A stretch of 64,000 nt of DNA from Diplodia intermedia (Eukaryota; Ascomycota; Dothideomycetes; Botryosphaeriales; Botryosphaeriaceae). A program made the translations under genes and the position numbers. The notes below the pieces were generated by a model. The model was not told the DNA's origin. It worked only from the letters and a program-made list of their open reading frames with translations, and made no database searches. Below are positions 23,190-34,962 of the stretch, one piece after another (the first letter of the stretch is position 1; the number at the start of each line of letters is the position of its first letter). The stretch covers positions 243,838-307,837 of the forward strand of contig JAKEKT010000039.1 in NCBI GenBank assembly GCA_021495925.1, written 5' to 3'.

Positions 23190-26065
23190 CGCGCTGGCGA
23201 TATACCGTATATAGTAACGATGCTTAGCATAGTATTAAGTTTTATAACTTATAAGTATAAGCTTATTCTTCTACTTTCTCGTATATTTATTATCTATATC
23301 TAATAAGAACCTCTTAGAATATACGACTCGCGTAGATACTTTATAAAAGACTATTTAGTATCTTCTCTAGTTTATATACTACTAGCGTAGATACTACTAC
23401 TACTATTTACGATACTTAGTATAGTATTAAGGCCCGTACTACTCGCCGTCTATCGCGCTTCGTAAAGCCTTATACGCTTCTACTACTACTACTATCGCCG
23501 CCGCGCTATCGCTTCTACTATTTATAATATTTAGTATAATATTAATATTCTCGTATAGTATATCTATATCTACTTACTATCTAATATACGTATAATCTAG
23601 TAGTTTCTACTACTTCTCGTATCTTATACTTATTCTAAGAAGACGACTCTACGAGCTAGCTAGATTTTTAAATACTAGTTAGTCTTTATCGTCTCGTACT
23701 TTAAGCTTATACGATTAATAGATATTATTCTATTATAGTTACTAAAGAATTTCTTATAGTTATTTAATATACTAGAAGTCGTAAAGAGGTCTAGAGTAAG
23801 TTATAAAAGTACTAGATATATCTTACTATTATTTATCTACTACTATATAGATTTATTTAATATTTTAGTCTTTATAAGCTATAGCGCCGCGTAGTAGCGC
23901 TCGTATTTATTAAAAATTAGTAAAAAAGATATTATAAGACGTAGATATTATTTAAACGACGAAAGAGCTAGTATTAAAAATATTTAAAAGATCGCTAGTT
24001 TAACTTTAGTAAATACTTATTATAAGAGTACTAGAGAAGAATTTACTTCGCGATATACTATTTAGACGTTAATAATAGTATCTTTTATCTACTTATATAT
24101 TAGCTATAGTATTAATTATTATCGCGATTATTATTACTATACGATTACGTCGCTTACTATTATCGCTAGTATTATTTATCTATTTAATTTAGTTCTTTAG
24201 CTTTCTCTACTTCTCTTTAAGAAGAGTCTATTTAAAGCGTAAATAAAGTATAATTATAAGAGTATAGCTAGCGCTATTATTAGTAGTAGTCTAGTACTTA
24301 CTAAGCTTATAATAGACTATCTCTACGTCTATCTTTAGATAATTTATAGGTCTATAATATCTAAACTCTCTAGTTAGCGTCTTAAGCTTATTAAATAGAT
24401 AATTTATAGTAGTAAATAACTTCTAAAAAAATATATAAGAGTCGTTCTTATAGTCTAGTACTTTTAGTCGTTTAGTAGTAAATATAAGAGACTCTAGATA
24501 TTACTTATAGATCGCTAACTTTTACTAGTCGCTCTTACTTAAAATATTATTAGCTAGCTTACTCGTATAAGCGACGTATATAACGATAACTATAGGCTTA
24601 AGCTAAAGAACGCGCTCGAGTATATAATAAATTAAATTTTATTAAATCTTAAAGTTCTTTATAAGCTCGTAGTAGTAGATTATACTATTTCTTCTTAATA
24701 TATCTAGTTAATAACTTCTAAACTCTATTTATTAATCTAGTAAGCTTATTATCTAGATAATAATATTACGAAGACGTTTAATAATACTAAGATTACTATA
24801 AAAGAGTCTTCTAATACACTTATTCTTAACTAGATTAGTAAAGCTAAATATCTTAAGAACGTTCTTTAGCTAGCTAATATCTCTTATCTAGAGAAGCGAC
24901 TTAATAATAAAATTAAGAACGTAGCTAGTATAACGTAAATAATATACGCGAGAATTAACGCGGTATTTAGAGTAGAGTAGAGTAATCGCGCTATTATTAT
25001 TAGAGACGTTATTATATATAAAGAAGTTAACGCGATAGTAATTAATATTATAATTAATAAGAATTAGATTTAGCGCTTTAGTAATATTCTTACTACTCTA
25101 TTAGTAGTAAGCTTACGTAAGTAATACGTAGCGAACTTATATAACGTATCTTATTACTATAGATAGATCTAAGTACGAGCGAAATAGTCTAGCGTATATT
25201 ATTAGTATTAATATAGTAGATATTTATACTAAGAAGGTCTAGAGAGAAGCTTAAGATTATTTACTTATTAAATAATATATAAATACGCGTTATCGCGCGT
25301 TTTATAAAGTCTCTTACTTCGTTCTTCTTCGCGTAGAAGACTTAGATAATCTAGTTATATATAATATTTAAAGATTTAGATAGTACGCGCTTAATTAATG
25401 AGTTTAAAGCGATAAATAAACGGCGAAGAGTCTTATAAATAGCGATAAAAAATAAAACGTTATAAATAATAACTTATTAAATAAAGTAACTTTACTACGT
25501 ATTAGCTTACGCTATAGATATAAAGTTAATACTAGATTAAAGCGCGAGTAACTTAGTAAAAGAAGTAATAGTCTTAAATAAGCGCGTAATACGATAGTAT
25601 ATATATAGATAATCGATTACTCGACTTATTACGCGATCGCTTTAGTATATATAATTATTAATAGCTTTTTACGAATAATCTATTTTATTAGAAAAATTAA
25701 AAGAATAATAAAGTTAATCTATATCTCTTATAAAGCTAGTATAATATATTACTACGATTATTAACGGCCTAGTCGTAAGTCTAAATAAAGAACTACTTAT
25801 AGTAATTATTAATAATTTTACGCGTAGCTAGCGTATAGTCTATTTAAAGACGCGTCTTATTAAGTACGTACTTATTATTTTTATTATTAGCGATAATACT
25901 AAAGAATTAGATAGTAAAGTCGACTAGTAGTAATATTAAGAAGAACTCGTCGCTTAGCGACGATTTCTTTACTAGCGAAGAAGTAAATAACTTCTTACGC
26001 GTTAATCTAACGCGTCTACTTAGCGGTTTATTCTTAGCTAGTAAAGTAGAATATTATAGAGCGCG
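23190..26065. other. RIP-destroyed AT-rich DNA of unknown origin
   Basis: CA and TG are almost absent (few exceptions, for example CA at 24817 and TG at 25399). This removes nearly all ATG codons and turns Gln and Trp codons into stops. I cannot assign it to an element. Before the nested LINE insertions it was contiguous with 63613-64000. Stretches of protein-like frame interrupted only by TAA/TAG occur (for example around 25,190-25,400, plus strand), so it probably was a coding transposon rather than simple AT-rich filler. Confidence 0.6.
23213..23548. repeat. Dispersed motif, three RIP-decayed copies
   Basis: The motif ACGATGCTTAGCATAGTATT (about 23217-23236) recurs as ACGATACTTAGTATAGTATT (about 23,410-23,430) and as a further decayed ATAATATTTAGTATAATATT (about 23,522-23,542). 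The changes are those RIP makes (TG to TA, CA to TA), so all three were once near-identical. Confidence 0.5.
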
Positions 26066-26080
26066 TAAGAGAGTTATTTA
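26066..26080. repeat. Target-site duplication of LINE-1
   Basis: TAAGAGAGTTATTTA here is repeated exactly at 63598-63612, where LINE-1 ends. The 15 bp match marks the outer limits of the whole nest. Confidence 0.88.
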
Positions 26081-28249
26081 TTTATTTATTTTTATTTATT
26101 TATTTATTTAGTTTAATATTTCTTTAGAGTCTAGAACTATTAGAGACGAGGTCTCTTAAGAGGGCCTACTTCTATCTATATATCTAAATATATATATATT
26201 AAAGAAAGTTCTAGAAGAATACTAGAAACGATATACTTAAAAGCTTAAAGAAGAGTAGAGAACGTAAATAAAATAAAGAAAAGATAAATAAAATAAAGTA
26301 AGAGCTTAAAAATTAACGAAAATAGAGATAAAAAGTAAAGTAAGTAAGTTCTCTTCTTAGAGAGAGTCTTTTTAACTAGTTAAATTTATTTAGCTTTCTT
26401 CTATCTAAGACCGATACTTACTTACTATTTATTATAACTAGTTAAAGTATTACTACTAGCGAACTAGCTATATAACTCTACTTCTAAATTTAGAAATCTA
26501 AAAAAGAGCTCTAAATAGAGGTTACTCGATCGAAAATTAAATCTTAGCTTTTTAGCTTCGTTAGCTTAGTTACTAACTATACTAGATAGTTATAGATACT
26601 AGTAGAAACGACTACTTAAGCTTAAATATCCGCTATTTAATTATTTTTCTTCGGTTCTCGCCCGTTTCTACTCTAAATCGAAAGCGGCGAGGGCGTTAAG
26701 AATAAGAAGAAGTAGAAGAAGAGAATAAAAGAAAGAAATAAGTATAAATAAGCGTCTAGTAATATATATTTAGATCTTATTAGATAAGTCGTTTAATTAT
26801 TACCGTCTAGTAGTAATCTTTATTTATTCTAAGAACTTAGCCGTTAGGCTAGTTTCTAGAGTTAAGAAAAAGAGATTTAAAAGATCGAGTTAATACTTCT
26901 TAAGCCCGTTTTTTAAGAGAATTCGAGGGTCTCTATAAAGAGAGTAAGAGAGAAGTAGATAGCATAATATCTATTTAGTTATATAGCTATATTTATACTA
27001 GTCGTTTTCGACGTAGTTAAGACGATAAAGATAAGACTTAAAGTAGCCGTATTTAATCTTTAATTAATAGAAGGCGAAGGCTATTTCTCTAACTTTCGTA
27101 GAAGATTTAAGCCGCTACTTTATCTCTAAATCGAAGATACGTTTATAGAGCGAGTTTAATATTAATTTAAGCTTTATTTTCTACTTCTTATAGATCTTCT
27201 ACTTAACTTTACTTTAATAGAAGCTTAGAGAAGTAGAGGCTCTACTTAAAAAGTACTTTATAGCTCTTTTCGTAAGCCGATTAGCGTACTTATTACTTAG
27301 AACGTTCTCGTAGCCGAGATATTATTCTAGAGAGACGATATTCTCTCTAGTCCTTAGCGTTTTAGCTAATCTAATAGCCCGAATTTACTATACTTACTCG
27401 GGCGTATTAGCGGGCTTACTTAGCCTAAGAATCGCGACCTAGTTATTCGCGTAGATTCTTATATCTTTAGAGGCGTGCCCGGCTCTAACGACGAGTTTTA
27501 AAGCTATTACTAGTTTCTCTATCTTATCGTTATATACTAGATTCTTAAAATCGAGGTTCTTATAAATCTAGCGCGCTAGATTCTCTTTAGATTAGCTAAA
27601 GTTAAAGACTACTATCTTAACCTCTATGTTTTTACTTATAGATAGAATAAAGACGTTAAAATAGATAGCTATTTAATTAGAGAATACTCTCTTAACTTTA
27701 AGCGCGTAGGTCTTAGTCTACTTCTCTTTATTTAAGAGGCTAATCGTAGTCGAATAGAATAGTTCGAGTAACTATAATAAAAAGTAGAAGGGTTTAACTA
27801 CTTCTAAAGACGCGGGTTATATTTTTAAAAGAAGTTTAATCTTCTCTAACTACGTAAATCTATCTAAAACCCGTTAATCTAGATTAATCTTCTCTAGTTC
27901 GATTTAAATAGAGTAAAATTCTTCGAGTAAATTCGTTCTAAGAGTATATTTTTATAACCGCTCGTTTAAACGAATATTCGCTAGTAGAATTTTACTCTCT
28001 ATTTCTAGAGAAATTATAAAGATAGTCTTAAAAATCTTTAGAATCTTTTATAGAATAAGATTCTAAAGAACTCTAAATTAGCGGATAAACTACTTCTAAT
28101 TTTTCTAGTAGATTTCGAAGCCGTAGTTTATAACCGTAGTAACGTAAGCTAGATATAACTAGTAAACTACGTAGAAAAAAAGCTCTCTCTTAATATTAGC
28201 TAGTCTAGAGAGGCGATAGAAGACTAAACGAGTCTAGCTAATTCTTTTA
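26081..28249 (-). mobile_element. LINE-1, 3' part (interrupted by LINE-2)
   Basis: Minus-strand non-LTR retrotransposon. The left end is its 3' tail, a (TTTA)n run on the plus strand. It covers the tail, 3'UTR and RNase H region, equivalent to 34,220-36,377 of LINE-4. It breaks in AGCTAATTCTTTTA and resumes at 62692. Together with that piece it is only 3,075 bp, against 6.5 kb for full copies, so it is 5'-truncated as is common after incomplete reverse transcription. Heavily RIP-mutated. Confidence 0.87.
28236..28249. repeat. Target-site duplication of LINE-2
   Basis: AGCTAATTCTTTTA (14 bp), repeated exactly at 62678-62691. It lies inside LINE-1. Confidence 0.88.
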
Positions 28250-31200
28250 TTTTTATTTATTTATTTATTTAGTTTAATATTTCTTTAGAGTCTAGAACTA
28301 TTAGAGACGAGGTCTCTTAAGAGAGCCCGCTTCTATTTATATATCTAAATATATATATATTAGAGAGGGTTCTAGAAGAATACTAGAAACGATATACTTA
28401 AAAGCTTAAAGAAGAGTAGAGAGCGTAGATAAAATAAAGAAAAGATAAATAAAATAAAGTAAGAGCTTAAAAACTAGCGAAAATAAAAATAAAAAGTAAA
28501 GTAAGTAAGTTCTCTTCTTAGAGAGAATCTTCTCGACTAATTAGATTCGTTTAGCTTTCTTCTATCTAAGACCGATACTTATTTACTATTTATTATAACT
28601 AGTCGAAGTATTACTACTAGCGAACTAGCTATATAACTCTACTTCTAAATTTAGAAATCTAAAAAAGAGCTCTAAATAGAGATTACTCGATTAAAAATTA
28701 AATTCTAGCTTTTTAGTTCTATTAGCTTAGTTACTAACTATACTAGATAGCTATAAATACTAGTAGAAACGACTACTTAAGCTTAAATACTCGCTATTTA
28801 GCCGTTTTTCTTTAGTTCTCGCCCGTTTCTACTCTAAATTAAAAGCGGCGAGGGCGCCGAGAATAAGAAGAAGTAGAAGAAGAGAATAGAAGAAAGAAAT
28901 AAGTATAAATAAACGTCTAGTAATATATATTTAGATCTTATTAGATAAGTCGTTTAATTACTATCGTTTAGTAGTAATCTTTATTTATTCTAAGAACTTA
29001 GCCGTTAGACTAGTCTCTAGAGTTAAGAAAAAGAGATTTAAAAGATCGAGTTAATACTTCTTAAGCCCGTCTTTTAAGAGAACTTAAGGGCCTCTATAAA
29101 GAGAGTAAGAGAGAAGTAGATAGCGTAATATCTATTTAGTCGTATAACTATATCTATACTAGTCGTTTTCGGCGTAGTTAAGACGATAAAGATAAAACTT
29201 AAAGTAGTCGTATTCGATCTTTAGTTAATAGAAGGCGAAGGCCGTTTCTCTAACTTTCGTAGAAGATTTAAGCCGCTACTCTATCTCTAAATTAAAGATA
29301 TATTTATAGAGCGAGTTTAATATTAATTTAAGCTTCGTTTTCTACTTCTCGTAGGTCTTCTACTTAACTTTACTTCGATAGAAGCTTAGAGAAGTAGAGG
29401 CTCTACTTAAAGAGTACTTCGTAGCTCTTTTTACGAGCTAATTAATATACTTATTATCTAGAACGTTCTCGTAGCTAGAGTACTATTCTAGAGAGACGAT
29501 ATTTTCTCTAGCTCTTAGCGTTTTAGCTAATCTAATAGCCCGAATTTACTATACTTACTCGAGCGTATTAGCGGGCTTACTTAGCCTAAGAATCGCGGTC
29601 TAGTTATTCGCGTAGATTCTTATATCTTTAGAGACGTATCTAGCTCTAATAATAAGTTTTAGAGCTATTACTAGCTTCTCTATCTCGTCGTTATATATTA
29701 GATTCTTAAAACTAAGATTCTTATAAATCTAGCGCGCTAGATTCTCTTTAGATTAGCTAAAGTTAAAGACTACTATTTTAACCTCTACGTTTCTATTTAT
29801 AGATAGAATAAAGACGTTAGAATAGATAGCTATTTAATTAGAGAGTACTCTCTTAACTTTAAGCGCGTAGGTCTTAGTCTACTTCTCTTTATTTAAGAGG
29901 CTAATCGTAGTTAAATAGAATAGTTCGAGTAACTATAATAAAAAGTAGAAGAGTTTAATTACTTCTAAAAACGCGAATTATATTTTTAAAAGAAGTTTAA
30001 TCTTCTCTAACTACGTAGATCTATCTAAAATCTATTAATCTAGATTAATCTTCTCTAGTTTAATTCGAATAAGATAGAATTCTTCGAGTAAATTTATTCT
30101 AAGAGTATATTTTTATAATCGCTCGTTTAAACGAATATTCGCTAGTAGAATTTCACTCTCTATTTCTAGAGAAATTATAGAGATAGTCTTAAAAACCTCT
30201 AGAATCTTTCGTAGAGTAAGATTCTAAAGAACTCTAAATTAGTAAATAAACTATCTCTAATTTTTCTAGTAGATTTCGAAGCCGTAGTCTATAACTATAG
30301 TAACGTAAGCTAGATATAGCTAACGAACTACGTAAAAAAAAAGCCTTCTTTTAACGTTAGCTAGTCTAGAGAGACGATAAAAGATCGAATAGGCCTAGCT
30401 AATTTTTTTAGATATATACGTCTTAAAGATAAACTCATAATTAAAGTAAATTTCTAGCTATTTAACTTATTCTTTAGATTCTATTACGTTCTTTATAGAA
30501 AGCGTAATTAAAATAGAACGAGGTTTCGAGTCTTTCTTAAAAGAATAAACGAAGTAAATAAGCTTCGTCTTTTTTAGATTAAATTTAATATAGTTTTTCT
30601 ATTCTCGCGTATAGAGTTTACTTATTTTCTTCTCTAGAATCGTCTTATTACGTTTCTAGCTATCGAAGCTAGCTATAAGCGTAATATCGTTAATATAAGA
30701 GAGAAACGAAGCTTTAAAAATAGAAAATAACTCTTAAAGATAGATTAGAAAGAGAATAGATAAGACTAAGCTTTCTTATAAAATACTTATTTCTATTAGA
30801 CTAAACTCTTTCTTCTCTTCGTTAAACGCGAGGCTTAGTATTCGTATAGATATAAACGATTTTACCTACGCGAGTAGATTAATTAATATACTAATTTAAG
30901 CTATTATAGCTAGAAGTTATTCTTCGGCTACGTAGTTAAAGACGCTTTTAATATCGAGAAAAAGTATAAAGATTTTATATTTAAAATAATAATTCTTCTC
31001 TACTTTATTTAATAAAAGTATTATAATATCTATTACGAATTTCTTTAATCTTTCTCTAATTTAGATATAGTAAAGAAGATCGAAGATCTTCGCTAGATAG
31101 TTTAGTCTTTTAGCTATAATTTATTCTAGTACTTTTTTAAGGTAATTAAGAAGAGAAATAATATAATAAAACTTTAAGTTCGCGATATCGCTCTTTTTCT

Positions 31201-33460
31201 TACTTAGAATTACCTCGATAGTCGTATACTAGCCCGTAAAATAATATTCGTAGGCGAATAGCGTAGAAAAGATCTTAGTAAAGACGTCGAGCTTCGCTCT
31301 AAACGTATAAATAATAATCTCTTACGTAATAGCGTCTAGTTCTAGCGTTTTCTCTTTAATTTATATAAAGTACGCATCTTTAATTTTTCTTAAACTAAGC
31401 TTCGGCTAGTTCTAGCGTTTAGAAACGTAGCTTTACTAGTTAAAAGAGACGATAGAAGAAGATAATAAAAAGAGTTTCTTTTTAAAAGCTAAATACTTTC
31501 TCTTAAAACTATCTTCTAGACGTTTTCCTATATACGTATTATAGCTAATTTTAAGAATTCTAGTATACGTTCTAGACTTAGTATAAGCTATAGTCTTAAA
31601 GATAGTCTTAGAAGTTTCTTTTTCTAAAAAAGAATTCTAGTATTCGCGTTTAGCCCTCTTAATCGCTTTAAAGTAGATATTTTAACTATTTAAGTATCTT
31701 CGCTTATTCTCTTTCGTATATAGAGATTTAAAAGCGTTAGTCTCTCTTTATAGTTATCTTTATTCTTCTAAAAGCTCGTTCGACTACTACGATTTAGATC
31801 GAGCTTCTAGTTTTAATCGAAAAATAGAAAGATTCGTCGCGATAGATATAGTCTAGTTAAGACTTATTTTTAGAGTATCTAGCGTAGGTATTTAGCGAAT
31901 CGAGCCTTCTATTAAGTCTTTAGAGATATCTTTTAATAAGAAGTTTAATTCTAAGCTTTTTAGAGTCTTAAATACTATCGTCTCTATCTATTATTTAAAG
32001 ATTTTCTAAAACTTAGACTAGTCGGCCTTTTCTATATTAAATCTAGCGATAGTAGCTATCGTAGAAGATTTCGTATAGCCGGCCGATTCTAGACTAAATA
32101 GAATTATCTTATAATCGAAGTCGAAGTTCGTAATTATTTACTAGTCGATAATTCTATTAGCTAAGACCGACGTAGTAAGTATAAGATCGATAATCGTCTC
32201 TCTTTTTAGATAAGAGTAATAAAAGATATTCTCGTTCTCTTTATTTAAGAGAGATAAATTATTTTCTTCTAATTATTCTACTAGCTAGTTAGCGCTAGAT
32301 AAGAAAGAAGATTCTAAATTCTACTAGAAATAATAAATATTAAAATTCTCGGCTACTATAGTCTACGTTCTAAGAGATTACTATTATAGAACGCGTTTTA
32401 GAGTAAGTTAAGAATTATTACCCGTTTAATTCTTCTAGTTATATAAGTTAAGTAGCTTAAACTTTAACTTTCGCTACTCTATATTTAGAACTATTAGATC
32501 GAAACTTTACTAGAATTTAATCTTTAAATTTATCTTTATTTCTCTAAGAAAGCGAAAGACGTAGATTAGTATTTAAGGCCTTAGATTAAAAGAATAGACT
32601 AGTAGAATTTAAATAAATAAGAAGTAATTAATCGACTAAAAGCTCGAGTTCTCGTAGAATAAGATATACGATTCTTAATAAAGAATAAGGTCTATCTTTA
32701 ACTCTACTACGATATCTAAAATAAATTTTATTATCGAAATACTTCTATTTAAGTTAGCTTATAGAACTTATAAAGAACTTATTTAAAATAGATTTATTTA
32801 GAGTTCTTTAGAATATTTCTCGGTCTTCTTAGCTTCTTCGTCTTAATAAAAACGTCGTAAACGTAGAAATATTTAGAGATAGTCTTTTAAGCCTTCTCTT
32901 TAATCTTAAACGTAAGAACTAGTAAGTCTATAGACTACTTTACTCTTTTAGTCTCTAGCGTAAGCTAGTAGAGAATACTAATAATCTTTAAATCGTTATT
33001 ATAAATCTTAATTTCTATTTAAATAGCCTCGCTAAAGTTCTCGCGAAAGAGAATTAAAAGATCTCGCGTAAATACGTTATATATAACTATCTTATATTAC
33101 GTACGATTTTTTATAATTAATTAAGTAGAGATAACTTAATTAATTATTATCTTATTCTTTAAAAGAAATTTAGCGAAGAAGTTCTTATATACGATAAGTA
33201 TAATATTTTTTTTTAGCGAAAGAGAGACCGTTACGATTATAGATCTTATTTTTTTAAGCTAGTTTAAAAACGTCTTATTAAAGACGTTTTATAGCTTAAA
33301 GAATAAGAAGTCTACGATTTTTATAGTTAGCGTAAGAATAATTTATCGCGTAACTTTTTTAGATATAAAGGCCTTTAACTTCTTCTTTAAAGAAGAAGTA
33401 ATCTATAACTCTTTTTTTAACGCGATAGTAGTAGCTATTAAGATATATATAGATTAACTA
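28250..33460 (-). mobile_element. LINE-2, 3' part (interrupted by LINE-3)
   Basis: Begins with the (TTTA)n tail and is collinear with LINE-4 over 5.2 kb, through RNase H, reverse transcriptase, endonuclease and most of ORF1. At 30683-30697 the RT motif reads YINDI, so the first catalytic Asp has decayed. It resumes at 61384; the joined length is 6,505 bp, full length. Heavily RIP-mutated. Confidence 0.88.
33446..33460. repeat. Target-site duplication of LINE-3
   Basis: TATATAGATTAACTA (15 bp), repeated exactly at 61369-61383. It lies in ORF1 of LINE-2. Confidence 0.88.
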
Positions 33461-34219
33461 TTTTATTTTATTTTATTTATTTAGTTTAACGTCTCTCTAG
33501 AGTCTAGAACTATTAGAGACGAGGTTTCTTAAGAGGGCCCGCTTCTATCTATATATCTAAATATATATATATTAAAGAGGGTTCTAGAAGAATACTAAAA
33601 ACGATATACTTAAAAGCTTAAAGAAGAGTAGAGAGCGTAGATAAGATAAAGAAAAGATAAATAAAATAAAGCGAAAGCTTAGAAACCGATAAAAATAAAG
33701 ATAAAAAGTAAAGTAAGTAAGTTCTCTTCTTAGAGAGAGTCTTTTTAACTAGTTAGATTCGTTTAGCTTTCTTCTATCTAAAACTAATACTTACTTACTA
33801 TTTATTATAACTAGCTAAAGTATTACTACTAGCGAACTAGCTATATAACTCTACTTCTAAATTTAGAAATCTAAAAAAGAGCTCTAAATAGAGGTTACTT
33901 AACTAAAAATTAAATCTTAGCTTTTTAGTCTCGTTAGCTTAGTTACTAACTATACTAGATAGTTATAGATACTAGTAGAAATAACTACTTAAGCTTAAAT
34001 ACCCGCTATTTAGTCGTTTTTCTTCGATTCTCGCCCGTTTCTACTTTAAATCGAAAGCGGCGAGGGCGCCGAGAACGAGAAGAAGTAGAAGAAGAAAATA
34101 AAAGAAAGAAATAAGTATAAATAAGCGTCTAGTAGTATATATTTAGATCTTATTAGATAAGTCGTTTAATTACTATCGTCTAGTAGTAATCTTTATTTAT
34201 TCTAAGAACTTAGCCGTTA
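33461..34219 (-). mobile_element. LINE-3, fragment 1 of 4 (3' tail and 3'UTR)
   Basis: Starts with a (TTTTA)n/(TTTA)n tail and ends at AACTTAGCCGTTA, where LINE-4 entered. It continues at 40736. The four fragments sum to 6,493 bp, a full-length element. Heavily RIP-mutated. Confidence 0.88.
34207..34219. repeat. Target-site duplication of LINE-4
   Basis: AACTTAGCCGTTA (13 bp), repeated exactly at 40723-40735. Confidence 0.88.
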
Positions 34220-34962
34220 TTTATTTATTTATTTATTTAGTTTAACGTCCCTCTAGAGTCTAGAACTATTAGAGATAAGGTCTCTTAAGAGGGCCCGCTT
34301 CTATCTATATATCTAAATACATGCATGCCGGAGGGGGTTCTAGAAGGGTACTAGAAACGGTGTGCTTAAAAGCTTAAAGAAGAGTAGAGAGCGTAGATAA
34401 GATAAAGAAAAGATTAATAAAATAAAGCGAGAGCTTAGAAACCGGCGAAAATAGAGGTAAAAAGTAAAGTAAGTAAGTTCTCTTCTTAGAGAGGGCCTCC
34501 CCGACTAGTTAGATTCGTTTAGCTTTCTTCTATCTAAGACCGATACTTGCTTACTATTTATTATAACTAGCCGGAGTATTACTACTAGCGAACTAGCTGC
34601 ACAACCCTACTCCCAAATTTAGAAATCTAAAAAAGAGCCCTAAATAGAGGTTACTCGACCGGAAATTAAACCCCGGCTTTTTAGCCCCGTTAGCTTAGTT
34701 ACTAACTACACTAGGCAGCCGTAGATACTAGCAGAAACGGCTACTTAAGCTTAAATACCCGCTATTTAGCCGTTTTTCTTCGGTTCTCGCCCGTTTCTGC
34801 TCCAAATCGAAAGCGGCGAGGGCGCCGAGAACAAGAAGAAGCAGAAGAAGAGAATAGAAGAAAGAAATAAGTATAAACGAGCGTCTAGCGGTACGTATTT
34901 AGATCTCGTTAGGCAAGTCGTTTAATTATCACCATCTAGTAGTAATCTTTATTTATTCTAAG

